A stretch of 64,000 bases of DNA. Source: Bacillus oleivorans. GTDB lineage: Bacteria > Bacillota > Bacilli > Bacillales > JC228. The stretch spans positions 310,001 through 374,000 of the forward strand of contig NZ_OAOP01000003.1 of assembly GCF_900207585.1 (NCBI RefSeq), given 5' to 3'. The translations under genes were made by a program, and so were the position numbers. Below the pieces are notes generated by a model that saw only the letters and a list, made by a program, of their open reading frames with translations, did not search any database and was not told where the DNA came from. How positions within the stretch are numbered: the first letter of the stretch is position 1; every line of letters starts with the position of its first letter. Below, in pieces: positions 8,637 to 17,807 of this stretch.

Positions 8637-8714
8637 GTTTATTCGTGTTATTCGATAAAACACGAATAAACATTAATAAAATATATTGAAAACTCGAATA
8701 AAAACGAATAAAAT
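8637..8714 (+). promoter_or_regulatory. Promoter and operator of the DeoR-family regulator
   Basis: A perfect 13-bp inverted repeat (GTTTATTCGTGTT at 8637-8649, complement at 8659-8671, 9-bp spacer) lies just upstream of a sigma-A promoter with -35 TTGAAA (8686-8691), a 17-bp spacer and -10 TAAAAT (8709-8714). The repeat half-site CGAATAAA recurs twice inside the promoter spacer, starting at 8695 and 8705. Clustered CGAAT half-sites overlapping a promoter are what a DeoR-type autorepressor would use. A separate 12-bp palindrome, GGAAGTACTTCC, follows at 8721-8732 in the untranslated leader. Confidence 0.7.
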
Positions 8715-8812
8715 AAAAATGGAAGTACTTCCAAGTTTAGGAAGGTTTCTGAAAATGAGGAAGGAGGCTCCAAGTTTTATAACACAAAATGAAATAAAAA
8801 GGGGAAATGTAC

Positions 8813-9577
8813 ATGTTTTCTGAAGAGAGAAGAGAAGAGATTTTAAAGCTTTTAGAGCAGACAGGAAGGGTTCAGGTTAAGGATTTAGCTGAGCAGTTTA
8901 ATGTATCGATTGACTCGATTCGCAGGGATTTATCGATCATGGAGGAAAAGGGGTTATTAAAAAGAACGCATGGAGGCGCCATTCCAGCAAGACTAATTCG
9001 TTTGTTTCCTGGTCCAAGCGATCAGCGTTACAATCATGGGGATGATTACGGAAACGCAATCGCAAAAAGAGCAGCATCTTTTATTAAAGCAGGACAAACC
9101 GTCTTTATGGGTGGTGCCTCCATACACTACATTATGTTAAAGTATTTGCCTGAAGACGTCCAGTTCACAGTTGTCACCAATTCACTTAGAATCGCAGATG
9201 TCTTACGGACTATGGACAATGTTGAATGTTATTTAATTGGAGGAAGAGTAAAGAAGTCAGGCAATATGTCGGATGCCTTTACTAATGAAATGATCAAACA
9301 ATTTAATTTTGACCTTGCTTTTCTGACTGGTGGAGCTTTAAACGAAAAAGGACTTTCCACGGCAACCCCTGAAGTCGCAATTGGTGCAAGAGTGATTCAT
9401 AAACAAGCGCGAAAAAACATTTGCTTAATGGGTCACTGGGGGTTTGGCACGACGAATTTTGTTCATATCTTACCTGCTGATGCCTTTAATCTGATTATTA
9501 CAGATGAAGAAACAGCTGAAGAACATATTGAAGCTGTTCGGGGGTATGGCGGGATAGTGGAGGTTGCATCTCTATAA
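8813..9577 (+). CDS. DeoR/GlpR-family transcriptional regulator
   Basis: About 254 residues. The N-terminal DeoR winged helix is clear: ERREEILKLLEQTGRVQVKDLAEQF, then VSIDSIRRDLSIMEEKGLLKRTHGGAI. The C-terminal DeoRC effector domain has the usual MGGASIHYIMLKYL, VVTNSLRIADVL and LIGGRVKKSGN segments; these domains normally bind a phosphorylated sugar. The ATG at 8813 is preferred over 8807 because it is 8 bp from the GGGG site. No sugar transport or kinase gene lies next to it, so its target may be itself or genes elsewhere. Its operator region is listed separately. Confidence 0.88.
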   Translation: MFSEERREEILKLLEQTGRVQVKDLAEQFNVSIDSIRRDLSIMEEKGLLKRTHGGAIPARLIRLFPGPSDQRYNHGDDYGNAIAKRAASFIKAGQTVFMGGASIHYIMLKYLPEDVQFTVVTNSLRIADVLRTMDNVECYLIGGRVKKSGNMSDAFTNEMIKQFNFDLAFLTGGALNEKGLSTATPEVAIGARVIHKQARKNICLMGHWGFGTTNFVHILPADAFNLIITDEETAEEHIEAVRGYGGIVEVASL

Positions 9578-9633
9578 ATGAGTCTGGGTTAACGTAAGTA
9601 AAATTATAATTGTGAAAGGGATGCATAGAAAAT

Positions 9634-9984
9634 ATGTTTTATCGAAGAAAAACTTATGTTGTTAAAGGAGATTTTATTGAAAATTTTAATTTGCATTTTA
9701 ATCAAACCCTTTTACCTGCTCAAGTAAAGTATGGTTCTAGGCTAATTGGCAGATGGATGGTCGACAAAAAGAATCATACCGTAGAGGTCTTTGCTATATG
9801 GGGATATAACAGTTATGAGGATTATCAAAGAATTGAGGAAACAGTGAGAAGCGACCAAGAGCATGTTAAACGTGTTAGTAACTGGTATAAGCGAAACGGG
9901 GGTAGGGAGCGCGTTCGAAAAAATTTTCTTGAAGTAAGAAATGAAAAGATTGAATCCACAGTATTTGATGTAAAAAAATTCTAA
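9634..9984 (+). CDS. NIPSNAP-family protein
   Basis: 116 residues, no signal or membrane segment. It has the ferredoxin-like NIPSNAP layout: MFYRRKTYVVKGDFIENFNLHFNQTLLPAQVKYGSRL..., then a VEVFAIWGYNSYEDYQRIEE strand-helix unit. NIPSNAP proteins are small dimeric alpha/beta-barrel proteins of poorly defined function; some bind small ligands. It is monocistronic as far as I can see, with a weak hairpin (AACTC...GAGTT) and T-run at 9984-10016. Confidence 0.65.
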   Translation: MFYRRKTYVVKGDFIENFNLHFNQTLLPAQVKYGSRLIGRWMVDKKNHTVEVFAIWGYNSYEDYQRIEETVRSDQEHVKRVSNWYKRNGGRERVRKNFLEVRNEKIESTVFDVKKF

Positions 9985-10038
9985 CTCTGGTAAAATGGAG
10001 TTATTATTATTTTTTTAAAAAAGTATGGGGGCGTAATT

Positions 10039-10458
10039 ATGGTAATTAGAAAAATTTTAACCATTCTAATTGGGACCCTACTTTCTTATTCAGTATTGGC
10101 TGTGGGTTTCATGAATGAATCCTTAGATGTCATATTGTTTATGCTGATGATTACCTATCCATTCATTTTTCTATATGGGCTACCGGTTACAATTCTATCT
10201 GATAAAATAACAAAAGATAGTTTAGGGGTTAAAAGAGTTATTAAAGCTTTTCTTTTTCATGTACTATTTGGCATGGGTTTCGTGTTTGTATTAAGTTTTT
10301 TCTTTGACCCACATGAATTATTTTTTAACTTTAAAGAATACTGGTCAAGCGAGGGAGAACTATTATTTTTCGCCGCAACCCTCACTTCCTTCTTCTTCTG
10401 GCTTGTCGACGAGGGTATTAGATGTTTTCAAAGAAAATACTGCTATAGTTACGAATGA
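10039..10458 (+). CDS. Hypothetical membrane protein, four predicted helices
   Basis: 139 residues with four hydrophobic stretches (about residues 5-25, 30-52, 70-90, 108-125) and short charged loops. I do not recognise the family. Start ATG with GGGGGCG upstream; a terminator follows the stop at once. It lies between the NIPSNAP gene and spoVR and shows no motif that would suggest a role. Confidence 0.6.
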   Translation: MVIRKILTILIGTLLSYSVLAVGFMNESLDVILFMLMITYPFIFLYGLPVTILSDKITKDSLGVKRVIKAFLFHVLFGMGFVFVLSFFFDPHELFFNFKEYWSSEGELLFFAATLTSFFFWLVDEGIRCFQRKYCYSYE

Positions 10459-10486
10459 CCACATTCTTTGTGGTCTTTCTTTTTGT
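10457..10486 (+). terminator. Terminator after the 10.0-kb membrane protein gene
   Basis: GACCACA-TTCT-TTGTGGTC hairpin overlapping the stop codon, followed by TTTCTTTTT. Confidence 0.8.
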
Positions 10487-10569
10487 TCAAGCCCATTCTT
10501 GTTTTACGCGTACATGTTACAGCTCACTTCTTCATACATTGTGGTAAAGGGCATAAGGGGGAGTTACCG

Positions 10570-11985
10570 GTGAAGACGGATGATCGGAAAGCATTGGAAT
10601 ATGCGATTAATGAGATTACGGAGATTGCCAAAGGATTTGGTCTTGATTTTTACCCGATGAGATATGAAGTTTGTCCGGCGGATATTATTTATACGTTTGG
10701 TGCTTACGGAATGCCCACTCGCTTCTCGCATTGGAGCTTCGGTAAGCAATTTTATAAAATGAAGCTGCATTATGATCTGGGTCTTAGTAAAATTTATGAG
10801 TTGGTTATAAATTCAGATCCTTGTTATGCATTTTTACTCGACTCCAATACGTTGATTCAAAACAAGCTTATTGTCGCTCATGTACTGGCCCACTGTGATT
10901 TCTTTAAAAACAATGCTCGTTTTCAAAATACGAAGCGTGATATGGTCGAAAGTATGTCTGCTACTGCAGAACGGATTCGCCAATATGAAATTGAATATGG
11001 GAAAGAGGAAGTTGAGAAAACGCTTGATGCGGTGCTGGCGATCGAGGAGCATATTGATCCTTCTTTAATGAGACCTAAACTGGCGTGGAGCTTAAGTGAT
11101 ATTGAGTGGGAAGATGAAGAAGATGATCAATCTAAATCACCATACGACGATCTATGGTCACTTGATGAAAAGCCAAAACCAAAGGAACGGAAAAAGAAAC
11201 ATAAAAAATTTCCGCCGCACCCAGAAAAGGATTTACTTCTCTTTATTGAGGAATATAGCCGGGAATTAGCTGATTGGCAAAGAGACATCGTGACCATGAT
11301 GAGAGAGGAAATGCTGTACTTCTGGCCACAGCTTGAAACGAAGATTATGAATGAAGGCTGGGCATCATATTGGCATCAGCGTATCCTACGAGAGATGGAT
11401 TTAACTTCTGATGAAGCTGTGGAATTTGCGAAATTAAACGCTGGCGTCGTGCAGCCTTCTAGAACGGGAATAAATCCGTATTATCTAGGATTAAAGATAT
11501 TTGAAGATATAGAAGAACGGTGGAATACCCCAACGGATGAAATGAAAGAAAGAGGAGTCCAGCCAAACTCTGGCCGTGCCAAATTATTCGAAGTGAGAGA
11601 ATTAGAATCTGACATCTCCTTCTTGCGAAATTACTTAACGAAGGATTTGGTGTTGAGAGAGGATATGTATTTGTTCCAAAGACAAGGCAAGGATTACAAA
11701 ATTGTCGATAAAGAGTGGACCCAGGTAAGAGACCAGCTCGTGAACATGCGGGTCAATGGAGGTTTTCCATATATTACTGTAGATGATGGAGATTTCATGC
11801 GAAACGGTGAACTCTATCTAAAGCATTGGTATGAAGGGATTGAACTGGATATAAAATATTTAGAAAAGGTGCTCCCTTACATTTATCAGCTTTGGGGCAG
11901 GACAGCTCATGTAGAAACAGTAGTAGAGAATAAGCCGATCTTGTTCTCATACGATGGGAAAGGATTGCATCGGAAGTATTTGTAA
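10570..11985 (+). CDS. spoVR: SpoVR, stage V sporulation protein
   Basis: About 471 residues, close to the B. subtilis SpoVR length. Family features: [39 protein letters not shown] near the N-terminus, [12 protein letters not shown], and [16 protein letters not shown] near the middle. SpoVR is needed for correct spore cortex formation in B. subtilis and is part of a PrkA/YeaG-associated module in other bacteria. The GTG at 10570 is chosen as start because of the AAGGGGGAG site 7 bp upstream; the open frame extends further upstream into the previous terminator. Position relative to yhdB/yhdC agrees with B. subtilis. Confidence 0.95.
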   Translation: MKTDDRKALEYAINEITEIAKGFGLDFYPMRYEVCPADIIYTFGAYGMPTRFSHWSFGKQFYKMKLHYDLGLSKIYELVINSDPCYAFLLDSNTLIQNKLIVAHVLAHCDFFKNNARFQNTKRDMVESMSATAERIRQYEIEYGKEEVEKTLDAVLAIEEHIDPSLMRPKLAWSLSDIEWEDEEDDQSKSPYDDLWSLDEKPKPKERKKKHKKFPPHPEKDLLLFIEEYSRELADWQRDIVTMMREEMLYFWPQLETKIMNEGWASYWHQRILREMDLTSDEAVEFAKLNAGVVQPSRTGINPYYLGLKIFEDIEERWNTPTDEMKERGVQPNSGRAKLFEVRELESDISFLRNYLTKDLVLREDMYLFQRQGKDYKIVDKEWTQVRDQLVNMRVNGGFPYITVDDGDFMRNGELYLKHWYEGIELDIKYLEKVLPYIYQLWGRTAHVETVVENKPILFSYDGKGLHRKYL

Positions 11986-11996
11986 AGGTGATTCGT

Positions 11997-12027
11997 AAAA
12001 ACGGCTCCAATATGGGGCTGTTTTTTA
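11997..12027 (+). terminator. Terminator of spoVR
   Basis: AACGGCTCC pairs with GGGGCTGTT (G-U pairs included), followed by TTTT. Confidence 0.7.
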
Positions 12028-12125
12028 TTATAATAATGGATAACTAAAATTTTTGAAGAAGATATACATCACCGTTAAATTTTTTTAATACCAGGAGAAA
12101 GCAGGTAAAACAAGGGGGGATGGAA

Positions 12126-12545
12126 ATGTATAAGAAAATATTATTGGCAACGGACGGATCTGAACATTCTAAAAGAGCTGCTGAAAACGCAATTCATATT
12201 GCTAAATACAGTCCTAATTCTAAAATTGATGTGGTTTATGTTGTCGATCCCGATAAAGTAAAATCGGACGTACTAAAAAATTGGAACTCTGCTGACATTG
12301 GCGAAAAACATAAAGATCGAATTAAAGATGTAGAACGAATGGCACAAGAGGCTGGGGTTTCTTATAAGCTAACGATTTTGCACGGGGACCCAGGTCCTGT
12401 AATCGTTGATTATGCTAATAAAAACAATCATGAAATCGTTATCATTGGAAGCAGAGGGTTAAATGTGCTTCAAGAATTTGTGTTAGGGAGCGTAAGTCAT
12501 AAAGTAGCTAAACGCGCCAATTGTCCAGTATTAATTGTGAAATAA
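12126..12545 (+). CDS. Universal stress protein, UspA family
   Basis: 139 residues. It begins MYKKILLATDGSEHSKRAAENA and ends with the nucleotide-binding GSRGLNVLQEFVLGSVSHKVAKRANCPVLIVK, containing G-x2-G-x9-G-[ST]; this marks it as an ATP-binding UspA protein. Cytoplasmic, probably induced by stress or stationary phase. The ATG at 12126 lies 6-7 bp after AAGGGGGG; the ATG at 12120 is directly adjacent to that site and unlikely. A terminator follows at 12610. Confidence 0.9.
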   Translation: MYKKILLATDGSEHSKRAAENAIHIAKYSPNSKIDVVYVVDPDKVKSDVLKNWNSADIGEKHKDRIKDVERMAQEAGVSYKLTILHGDPGPVIVDYANKNNHEIVIIGSRGLNVLQEFVLGSVSHKVAKRANCPVLIVK

Positions 12546-12608
12546 AACTGCATAAAGAACAAACTGAAGGGTATGTTGTACATCTCTTTTTTTATTTAAT
12601 ATTAGTTC

Positions 12609-12632
12609 CAACAGCTTCCAAGCTGTTTTTTT
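12609..12632 (+). terminator. Terminator after the universal stress gene
   Basis: AACAGCTT-CC-AAGCTGTT hairpin followed by eight T residues. Confidence 0.85.
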
Positions 12633-12680
12633 TGATTTTGCTGTTTTCGTATATTTTTGTTGATTTTTTAATGGAGGCAA

Positions 12681-12842
12681 ACATGTCCGTTCCATTTAGC
12701 TCCAGACACAAGATTCCCCGGGGAGGAAGTCGAGCCTCCTCGGCTTTGCCTGCGGGATGGATTGGGCAGCTTAAGCATCGCACGAAGAAAATGCGAATGC
12801 ATTTTATGAGGAGTCAAGTGTCTTCCGCTCCATTCCACTACC
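12681..12842 (+). repeat. Degenerate intergenic repeat element (Bacillaceae long palindromic type)
   Basis: A GC-richer island in an otherwise AT-rich gap, starting near GTCCGTTCCATTTAGCTCC and ending near CTTCCGCTCCATTCCACTAC. Internal landmarks are GATTCCCCGGGGAGG, GTCGAGCCTCCTCGGC and GCCTGCGGGA. AGACACAAGATTCC near the left end is a near complement of GGAGTCAAGTGTCT near the right end, so the whole element can fold back. From memory, many Bacillaceae chromosomes carry multiple intergenic copies of such an element. The 121-codon frame across it is an artefact. Together with the upstream terminator and the sulP promoter it fills the 12546-13042 gap. Confidence 0.6.
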
Positions 12843-13042
12843 GTTGTGAAACAGACTTTGATTTTGAAAGGTTGTATCGGAAATGAAAGAATGATGGCGA
12901 AAAGAAGCGTAAGACCCAAATGGATGCGATTACATGCCATTTCACAAATGTTTCACAATCCTATATACTCTGTTTTGTTATCGGCGGACCCGGCTTTCAT
13001 GAGAGTTGAAAGTCAAACAAACTAAAAAGAAAGAGGTGCTTC

Positions 13043-14521
13043 ATGAGCATTCATTCAATTAAAAATACATGGTTCGGGAACATCAAAGGAGATGTACTCG
13101 CAGGAATGGTTGTAGCAATGGCTTTAATACCAGAAGCCATTGCATTCTCTATTATTGCGGGTGTTGATCCTATGGTCGGGATCTATGCTTCGTTTTGTAT
13201 AGCAGTTGTTATCGCATTTGTTGGCGGAAGACCTGGGATGATTTCAGCTGCAACTGGTGCGACGGCTTTACTGATGGTAACTTTAGTAGCCGATCACGGA
13301 CTGCAATATTTACTCGCTGCGACTATTCTGACCGGTATCATTCAAATCGTCATGGGAGTCCTTAAACTAGGGCGCTTGATGAAATTTGTTCCGCGATCCG
13401 TTATGGTCGGATTTGTTAACGCACTTGCCATTCTAATCTTTACCTCTCAATTAACCCATTTTGTTGGGGAAAAATGGCCGATGTATGCAATGGTAGCTGG
13501 AGCTCTAGCAATAATTTATATCTTGCCTCGGGTTACAAAAGCAGTCCCTTCTCCGCTGGTTGCAATCGTAGTCACTACAATGATTGCGATTTTTACTGGA
13601 AGTGACATCCGAACCATTGGAGATATGGGAGAACTTACGCAAGCCTTGCCAATCTTTTTAATTCCTGATATTCCTTTTAATTTTGAAACCTTACAAATCA
13701 TCTTTCCTTACTCTTTATCTATTGCGATTGTTGGGTTAGTAGAATCCTTATTAACGGCATCGATTGTCGATGACATGACTGACACTAAAAGTGATAAGAA
13801 CAAGGAAGCAAGAGGGCAAGGAATTGCGAATATTGTATCTGGATTGTTCGGGGGAATGGCTGGTTGTGCGATGATTGGTCAATCGGTTATTAACGTAAAG
13901 TCAGGCGGTAGAGGAAGACTTTCGACATTAGTTGCAGGTGTATTTTTAATGGTGTTAATTTTGCTGCTAAATGACTTTGTTGTACAAATTCCAATGGCGG
14001 CATTAGTTGGGGTTATGATTATGGTTTCAATCGGTACTTTTGATTGGGCTTCGTTAAAATCAGTGCACAAAGCTCCAATTACAGATACCATAGTGATGAT
14101 TGTAACCGTCGTAACGGTTCTTATGACACACGATTTATCAAAAGGGGTTTTAGCGGGCATTATTTTAAGTGCTATTTTCTTTGCTGCTAAAATATCTAAA
14201 GTCAAAGTCACCACATTAAGTATGGATGGATCTTATAAAAAAGTATATCGCGTTTCAGGTCAGCTATTTTTTGCCTCTGTAACAGACTTCATTGAAGGTT
14301 TTGACTACTATGATCGTGTCAAAGAAGTTGACTTAGATTTAACACAAGCTCACTTGTGGGATGATTCAGCCGTAGGAGCCATCGATAAAGTGGTGATTAA
14401 ATATCATCAAAATGGTGTCAAGGTAAACTTAATTGGCCTTAATACTGAAAGTAACAAATTAATTGATAAATTGGCCGTTCATAATAAACCAGGCGGTCTG
14501 AATAAAGCATCGGGTCATTAA
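13043..14521 (+). CDS. SulP-family anion transporter with C-terminal STAS domain
   Basis: 492 residues. The N-terminal signature [36 protein letters not shown] is the classic SulP motif. About 10-12 hydrophobic segments follow to about residue 390, then a short STAS domain ([47 protein letters not shown]). The family moves sulfate, bicarbonate or other anions, driven by proton or sodium gradients; the substrate cannot be decided here. Monocistronic, with a terminator directly after it. The leader has a good AGAGGTG ribosome site. Confidence 0.88.
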   Translation: MSIHSIKNTWFGNIKGDVLAGMVVAMALIPEAIAFSIIAGVDPMVGIYASFCIAVVIAFVGGRPGMISAATGATALLMVTLVADHGLQYLLAATILTGIIQIVMGVLKLGRLMKFVPRSVMVGFVNALAILIFTSQLTHFVGEKWPMYAMVAGALAIIYILPRVTKAVPSPLVAIVVTTMIAIFTGSDIRTIGDMGELTQALPIFLIPDIPFNFETLQIIFPYSLSIAIVGLVESLLTASIVDDMTDTKSDKNKEARGQGIANIVSGLFGGMAGCAMIGQSVINVKSGGRGRLSTLVAGVFLMVLILLLNDFVVQIPMAALVGVMIMVSIGTFDWASLKSVHKAPITDTIVMIVTVVTVLMTHDLSKGVLAGIILSAIFFAAKISKVKVTTLSMDGSYKKVYRVSGQLFFASVTDFIEGFDYYDRVKEVDLDLTQAHLWDDSAVGAIDKVVIKYHQNGVKVNLIGLNTESNKLIDKLAVHNKPGGLNKASGH

Positions 14522-14551
14522 AATTTAAATTTCTATAGTACCAATTATTAT

Positions 14552-14578
14552 AACGGCTCTATTAGGGAGCCGTTTTAT
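14552..14578 (+). terminator. Terminator of the SulP gene
   Basis: AACGGCTC pairs with GAGCCGTT, followed by TTATATT. The T-run is imperfect. Confidence 0.7.
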
Positions 14579-14625
14579 ATTATTCTATTTTAAATAAGTA
14601 TCGCTAAAAAACACATTTTTCTGTA

Positions 14626-14686
14626 TTGACAGGTTGTCTAAATTTTTTTACAATTGAGTCATAGTATATGAATATATGCTCATATA
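14626..14686 (+). promoter_or_regulatory. Promoter and metal-sensor operator of the ArsR-type gene and czcD
   Basis: Near-consensus sigma-A promoter: TTGACA (14626-14631), 17-bp spacer, TACAAT (14649-14654). Immediately downstream is a perfect inverted repeat, TATATGA-N8-TCATATA (14665-14686), of the type bound by SmtB/CzrA-class ArsR repressors. Its placement over the transcription start suits repression by the gene product just downstream, relieved by zinc or a similar metal. Confidence 0.8.
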
Positions 14687-14708
14687 ATGAAAATGAGGTG
14701 GTAAAAAA

Positions 14709-15038
14709 ATGGAGCATAATGATTACAAAGAGAATGAAACTAGAAATAAAGACTTGGATCAAGAAACTTTATTTATGGTGGCTCAAACCTTTAAAGCTCT
14801 TTCTGATCCAACCCGAATTCGGATTCTCCATCTTTTATCACATCAGGAATATTCGGTAAATCAGATTGCTGAGCAGTTATCCTTATTACAAACAACCGTT
14901 TCTCATCAGCTTCGGTTTTTAAAAAATTTACGGCTAGTCAAGTACCGTCGTGAAGGAACGACCATATATTATTCACATGACGACGAGCATGTTATGAACC
15001 TGCTGCAGCAAACAATCAAGCATGCTAGCCACCATTAG
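14709..15038 (+). CDS. czrA: ArsR/SmtB-family metal-responsive repressor, CzrA-like
   Basis: 109 residues. Winged helix: [70 protein letters not shown]. The C-terminal helix holds D-x2-H (DDEHVMN) and a later H-x2-HH (KHASHH), matching the alpha-5 Zn/Co site of CzrA/SmtB sensors; there is no alpha-3 cysteine box. It sits 14 bp upstream of a zinc-type CDF exporter and behind its own operator, so it most likely derepresses the exporter under excess Zn, Co or Cd. The symbol is by analogy. Confidence 0.85.
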   Translation: MEHNDYKENETRNKDLDQETLFMVAQTFKALSDPTRIRILHLLSHQEYSVNQIAEQLSLLQTTVSHQLRFLKNLRLVKYRREGTTIYYSHDDEHVMNLLQQTIKHASHH

Positions 15039-15052
15039 GAGAGGGGACAGTC

Positions 15053-15994
15053 ATGGGACATTCGCATCATCATGGTCATAGCCATGATCACCATCACCAC
15101 CATCACCACCATCATCATACTCATAATGCTAATAAAAAGGTTCTCTTAGTTAGCTTTTTATTAATTTTTACATTTATGATTGTAGAAGTCATCGGCGGAT
15201 TTTTAACGAATAGCTTAGCTCTGTTAAGTGATGCGGGGCATATGTTAAGTGATGCAGCAGCATTAGGATTAAGCTTATTGGCTTTTAAAATCGGAGAACG
15301 CGCTGCTAACGATCAAAAAACCTATGGATACAAACGATTTGAAATTTTAGCAGCCTTCATTAATGGGATAACGTTAGTCGTCATTTCCCTATATATATTT
15401 TGGGAAGCGTATCATCGCTTTTTTGAACCTCCCGAGGTAAGCACGGGAATGATGTTGATCGCTATAATCGGTCTAATTGTTAATATTGTAGTTGCATGGA
15501 TTTTAATGAAAGGCGATACGAGCGGGAACTTAAATCTGCGGAGTGCCCTTCTCCATGTGCTTGGCGATATGGTTGGTTCTTTCGGAGCAATTTTAGCTGG
15601 TGCTTTAATCTACTTCTTTAATTGGAATATTGCCGATCCGATTGCCAGTGTCCTTGTTGCGATTCTGGTTTTAGTCAGCGGATGGCGGGTTACGAAAGAT
15701 TCTTTCCATGTATTGATGGAAGGAACACCTGCACATATCGACTGCCAAAAGGTTAAAACGGCTTTATTAAAAATTCCGGGAGTGAAGGAGGTCCATGATC
15801 TCCATGTATGGACGATCACATCCGACTTTCCGGCACTGAGCTGTCACCTTGTTGTTAATGAGATGGAAGACAGGGATACAATCCTAAAAGATACAACGGC
15901 TTTGTTAAAATCGCAGTTTCATCTTAAGCATACTACAATTCAAATTGAGGGCGAGCAGTTTGAAAATCGAGATGAACATGAATTTTGCCGTTAA
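15053..15994 (+). CDS. czcD: Cation diffusion facilitator zinc/cobalt exporter, CzcD-like
   Basis: 313 residues. A very His-rich N-terminal tail (about residues 3-24) is followed by six membrane helices. The CDF signature is LALLSDAGHMLSDAAALGLSLLA, with the metal-site HxxxD/DxxHD pattern in helices 2 and 5 (DAGHMLSD and LLHVLGDMVGS). The C-terminal cytoplasmic metallochaperone-like domain ends in HLHVWTITSDFPALSCHLVV. It exports Zn2+ (and likely Co2+/Cd2+) in exchange for protons. It forms an operon with the metal-sensing repressor 14 bp upstream. Confidence 0.92.
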   Translation: MGHSHHHGHSHDHHHHHHHHHHTHNANKKVLLVSFLLIFTFMIVEVIGGFLTNSLALLSDAGHMLSDAAALGLSLLAFKIGERAANDQKTYGYKRFEILAAFINGITLVVISLYIFWEAYHRFFEPPEVSTGMMLIAIIGLIVNIVVAWILMKGDTSGNLNLRSALLHVLGDMVGSFGAILAGALIYFFNWNIADPIASVLVAILVLVSGWRVTKDSFHVLMEGTPAHIDCQKVKTALLKIPGVKEVHDLHVWTITSDFPALSCHLVVNEMEDRDTILKDTTALLKSQFHLKHTTIQIEGEQFENRDEHEFCR

Positions 15995-15999
15995 TTAAA

Positions 16000-16038
16000 A
16001 AGGGTGATAGGCCGCTTGCGGTTTACACTCTTTTTTTG
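16000..16038 (+). terminator. Terminator of the czcD operon
   Basis: Imperfect stem GGGTG...CACTC with an inner CCGC-TT-GCGG hairpin, followed by seven T residues. Confidence 0.7.
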
Positions 16039-16238
16039 TGGGAGTGAAACCAGTGAGAGGGTTTAGCTAATTTTTTTGAAGTTACGATTCGATTCCTGAA
16101 TTTTTTATATGATATTTGTAAATTAGGTGGACTCGCAGCTAATAATCCTTGTGTATTTGTTAAATTTTAATTGTTTTTATCAGTCTTTTTGTTAATGAGA
16201 CAGTTTGTTTTTATAACGACGGGCGGCTAGATAAAGAA

Positions 16239-16266
16239 TCGCGCGAAAATCGAAATTTACGCGCGA
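16239..16266. repeat. Isolated GC-rich hairpin in the gap between czcD and the aldo-keto reductase
   Basis: TCGCGCGAAAAT (16239-16250) and ATTTACGCGCGA (16255-16266) form 12-bp arms with one mismatch and a 4-base loop. It has no T-run, so it is not an ordinary terminator. The rest of the 16041-16348 gap is AT-rich, and I see no gene in it. Confidence 0.55.
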
Positions 16267-16325
16267 ATGTAAAATTAAGGAAAAAATAAGTTGCCAGAAA
16301 CCGATAAAATCCATTCCTTTTCATA

Positions 16326-16350
16326 AAAAAGTCGTGCGGGCTGGACTTTT
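16326..16350 (-). terminator. Probable terminator of the aldo-keto reductase gene
   Basis: On the minus strand AAAAGTC pairs with GACTTTTT around a GC-rich loop and is followed by TTTT. It overlaps the stop codon. Confidence 0.55.
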
Positions 16351-17335
16351 AATAAAAATCAACCTTTTTGAGATTTAATGAATCAACTTGTTCCATCAAG
16401 CCCTCCGGCCATTTCCAATTGCTTACCTGAACAGCATCCGTAATATGGGAAACCTTGCTCGCTCCAATTAAAGCTGAAGTGACAGCAGGCTGATTTAAGA
16501 CCCAAGCTAGAGCAAATTGAGATAAATTTATACCATTGGCCTCAGCTAAAGCGCGATACCCATTAACTAACTGAAAATTCCGTTCTGTAAAGTAATTTTT
16601 AATCAGTCTCTCGCCATGTGCAGCCCGGCTTTCAGGTGGTATGTCATCAAGATTTTTGTACTTACCAGATAATACCCCTCTGGCTAAGGGACTGTATACT
16701 AAAACGCCAACCCCCTCAGATTCACAAAAAGGCAATAATTCCTGTTCAATTTCCCGAGACAGCAAATTATACTGGGGCTGAACCGAGATGAATTTTTCTA
16801 AGTTTAACTTTTCACTGATGCCGTGTGCTTTCGCAATCTGCCAAGCAGCAAAATTAGAGCAGCCAATGTAACGGATTTTTCCTTGATGAACTAAGTCGTC
16901 TAGCGCCCTTAATGTTTCTTCTATAGGTGTTAAGGGATCAAAACGATGAACTTGATATAAATCAATGTAATCGGTTTGTAATCGCAGCAAGGAGCGATCG
17001 ACTTCTCGCATGATGTGAGTGCGGGAAAGGCCGCTGTCATTTTTTCCGGATCCCATGCTTAACCCAACTTTTGTGGCCAGCACTACCTGGTCTCTTCTTC
17101 CTTTAAGCGCACTTCCGATGATCTCTTCACATTCACCGGTTCCATATGGGATTTCAGCGTCTTGACCCTTGCCATAATAATTAGCAGTATCAATAAAATT
17201 AATCCCATTTTCTAAAGCAGCATCTATAATCGCGCGGGATGCTTGTTCATCAATCCATCTGCCAAATGCCATCGTACCTAAGCATAAATTGGATACTTTT
17301 AAGCCCGTTTTACCTAAATTTTTATATTGCATCAT
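16349..17335 (-). CDS. Aldo/keto reductase
   Basis: 328 residues, TIM-barrel family. The tetrad is visible: Asp in FIDTANYYGKG (Asp and Tyr), Lys in VLATKVGLS and His in YQVHRFD. The NADPH-binding tail reads IGASKVSHITDAVQ. It resembles YvgN/IolS/YhdN-type general stress aldehyde reductases; the physiological substrate cannot be stated. A GAGGTGAT site precedes MMQYKNLGKTGLKV. It is monocistronic and divergent from the next gene. Confidence 0.88.
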   Translation of the reverse strand: MMQYKNLGKTGLKVSNLCLGTMAFGRWIDEQASRAIIDAALENGINFIDTANYYGKGQDAEIPYGTGECEEIIGSALKGRRDQVVLATKVGLSMGSGKNDSGLSRTHIMREVDRSLLRLQTDYIDLYQVHRFDPLTPIEETLRALDDLVHQGKIRYIGCSNFAAWQIAKAHGISEKLNLEKFISVQPQYNLLSREIEQELLPFCESEGVGVLVYSPLARGVLSGKYKNLDDIPPESRAAHGERLIKNYFTERNFQLVNGYRALAEANGINLSQFALAWVLNQPAVTSALIGASKVSHITDAVQVSNWKWPEGLMEQVDSLNLKKVDFY

Positions 17336-17504
17336 CCATCACCTCTATTTTAAAGATTATCAATAATGCTGCGGAAATAATAGATAGAGAAGCTAGAATT
17401 TTATAAAAGATTACATTAAAAAGTTATTTAATGCAGATAACGTTTAATAAAAACAGAAGAAAGCCATATTAACTATAGCGTTATTCAGGAAAGGAGCCGT
17501 ATAA

Positions 17505-17807
17505 ATGGATTTTTTACCACGAGAACAAATTATCCGCGACCTGCAGCAGTCTTTTCAGATGTACATAAATCAATATGGAATTGAAGATATCGGTATTTTT
17601 GAAGAAGAAGGAGAGGATGACCGCTTTTACCTAGGATACACGGTTCGAAAAGATGGGAAGACCTATCATATTCACACTCCCTATATGAAAAATAACAACG
17701 GGGAATTAGCCGTTATCCATGAAGATTGGACTGTTGAAACCGATGAGCCGCAAAGGGAAGATTTAAGCGGATATCCCGATTTGGATAGCGTGTTTCGCGA
17801 AATATAG
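17505..17807 (+). CDS. Conserved small acidic Bacillus protein (DUF5634-like, tentative)
   Basis: 100 residues, soluble and acidic, starting MDFLPREQIIRDLQQSFQMY and containing the stretch YLGYTVRKDGKTYHIHTPY. I recall a Bacillus-only family with this pattern (DUF5634) but am not certain of the number. No enzymatic motif and no signal peptide. A GGAAAGGAG site sits before the ATG. Its function is unknown and its neighbours give no hint. Confidence 0.6.
   Translation: MDFLPREQIIRDLQQSFQMYINQYGIEDIGIFEEEGEDDRFYLGYTVRKDGKTYHIHTPYMKNNNGELAVIHEDWTVETDEPQREDLSGYPDLDSVFREI

Noticed and set aside
10304-10573. 89-codon frame between the membrane protein gene and spoVR
   Set aside because: Overlaps the end of a better-supported gene and its terminator; no ribosome site.
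12521-12886. 121-codon frame after the universal stress gene
   Set aside because: It runs through a terminator and the dispersed repeat element, and it lacks a ribosome site.
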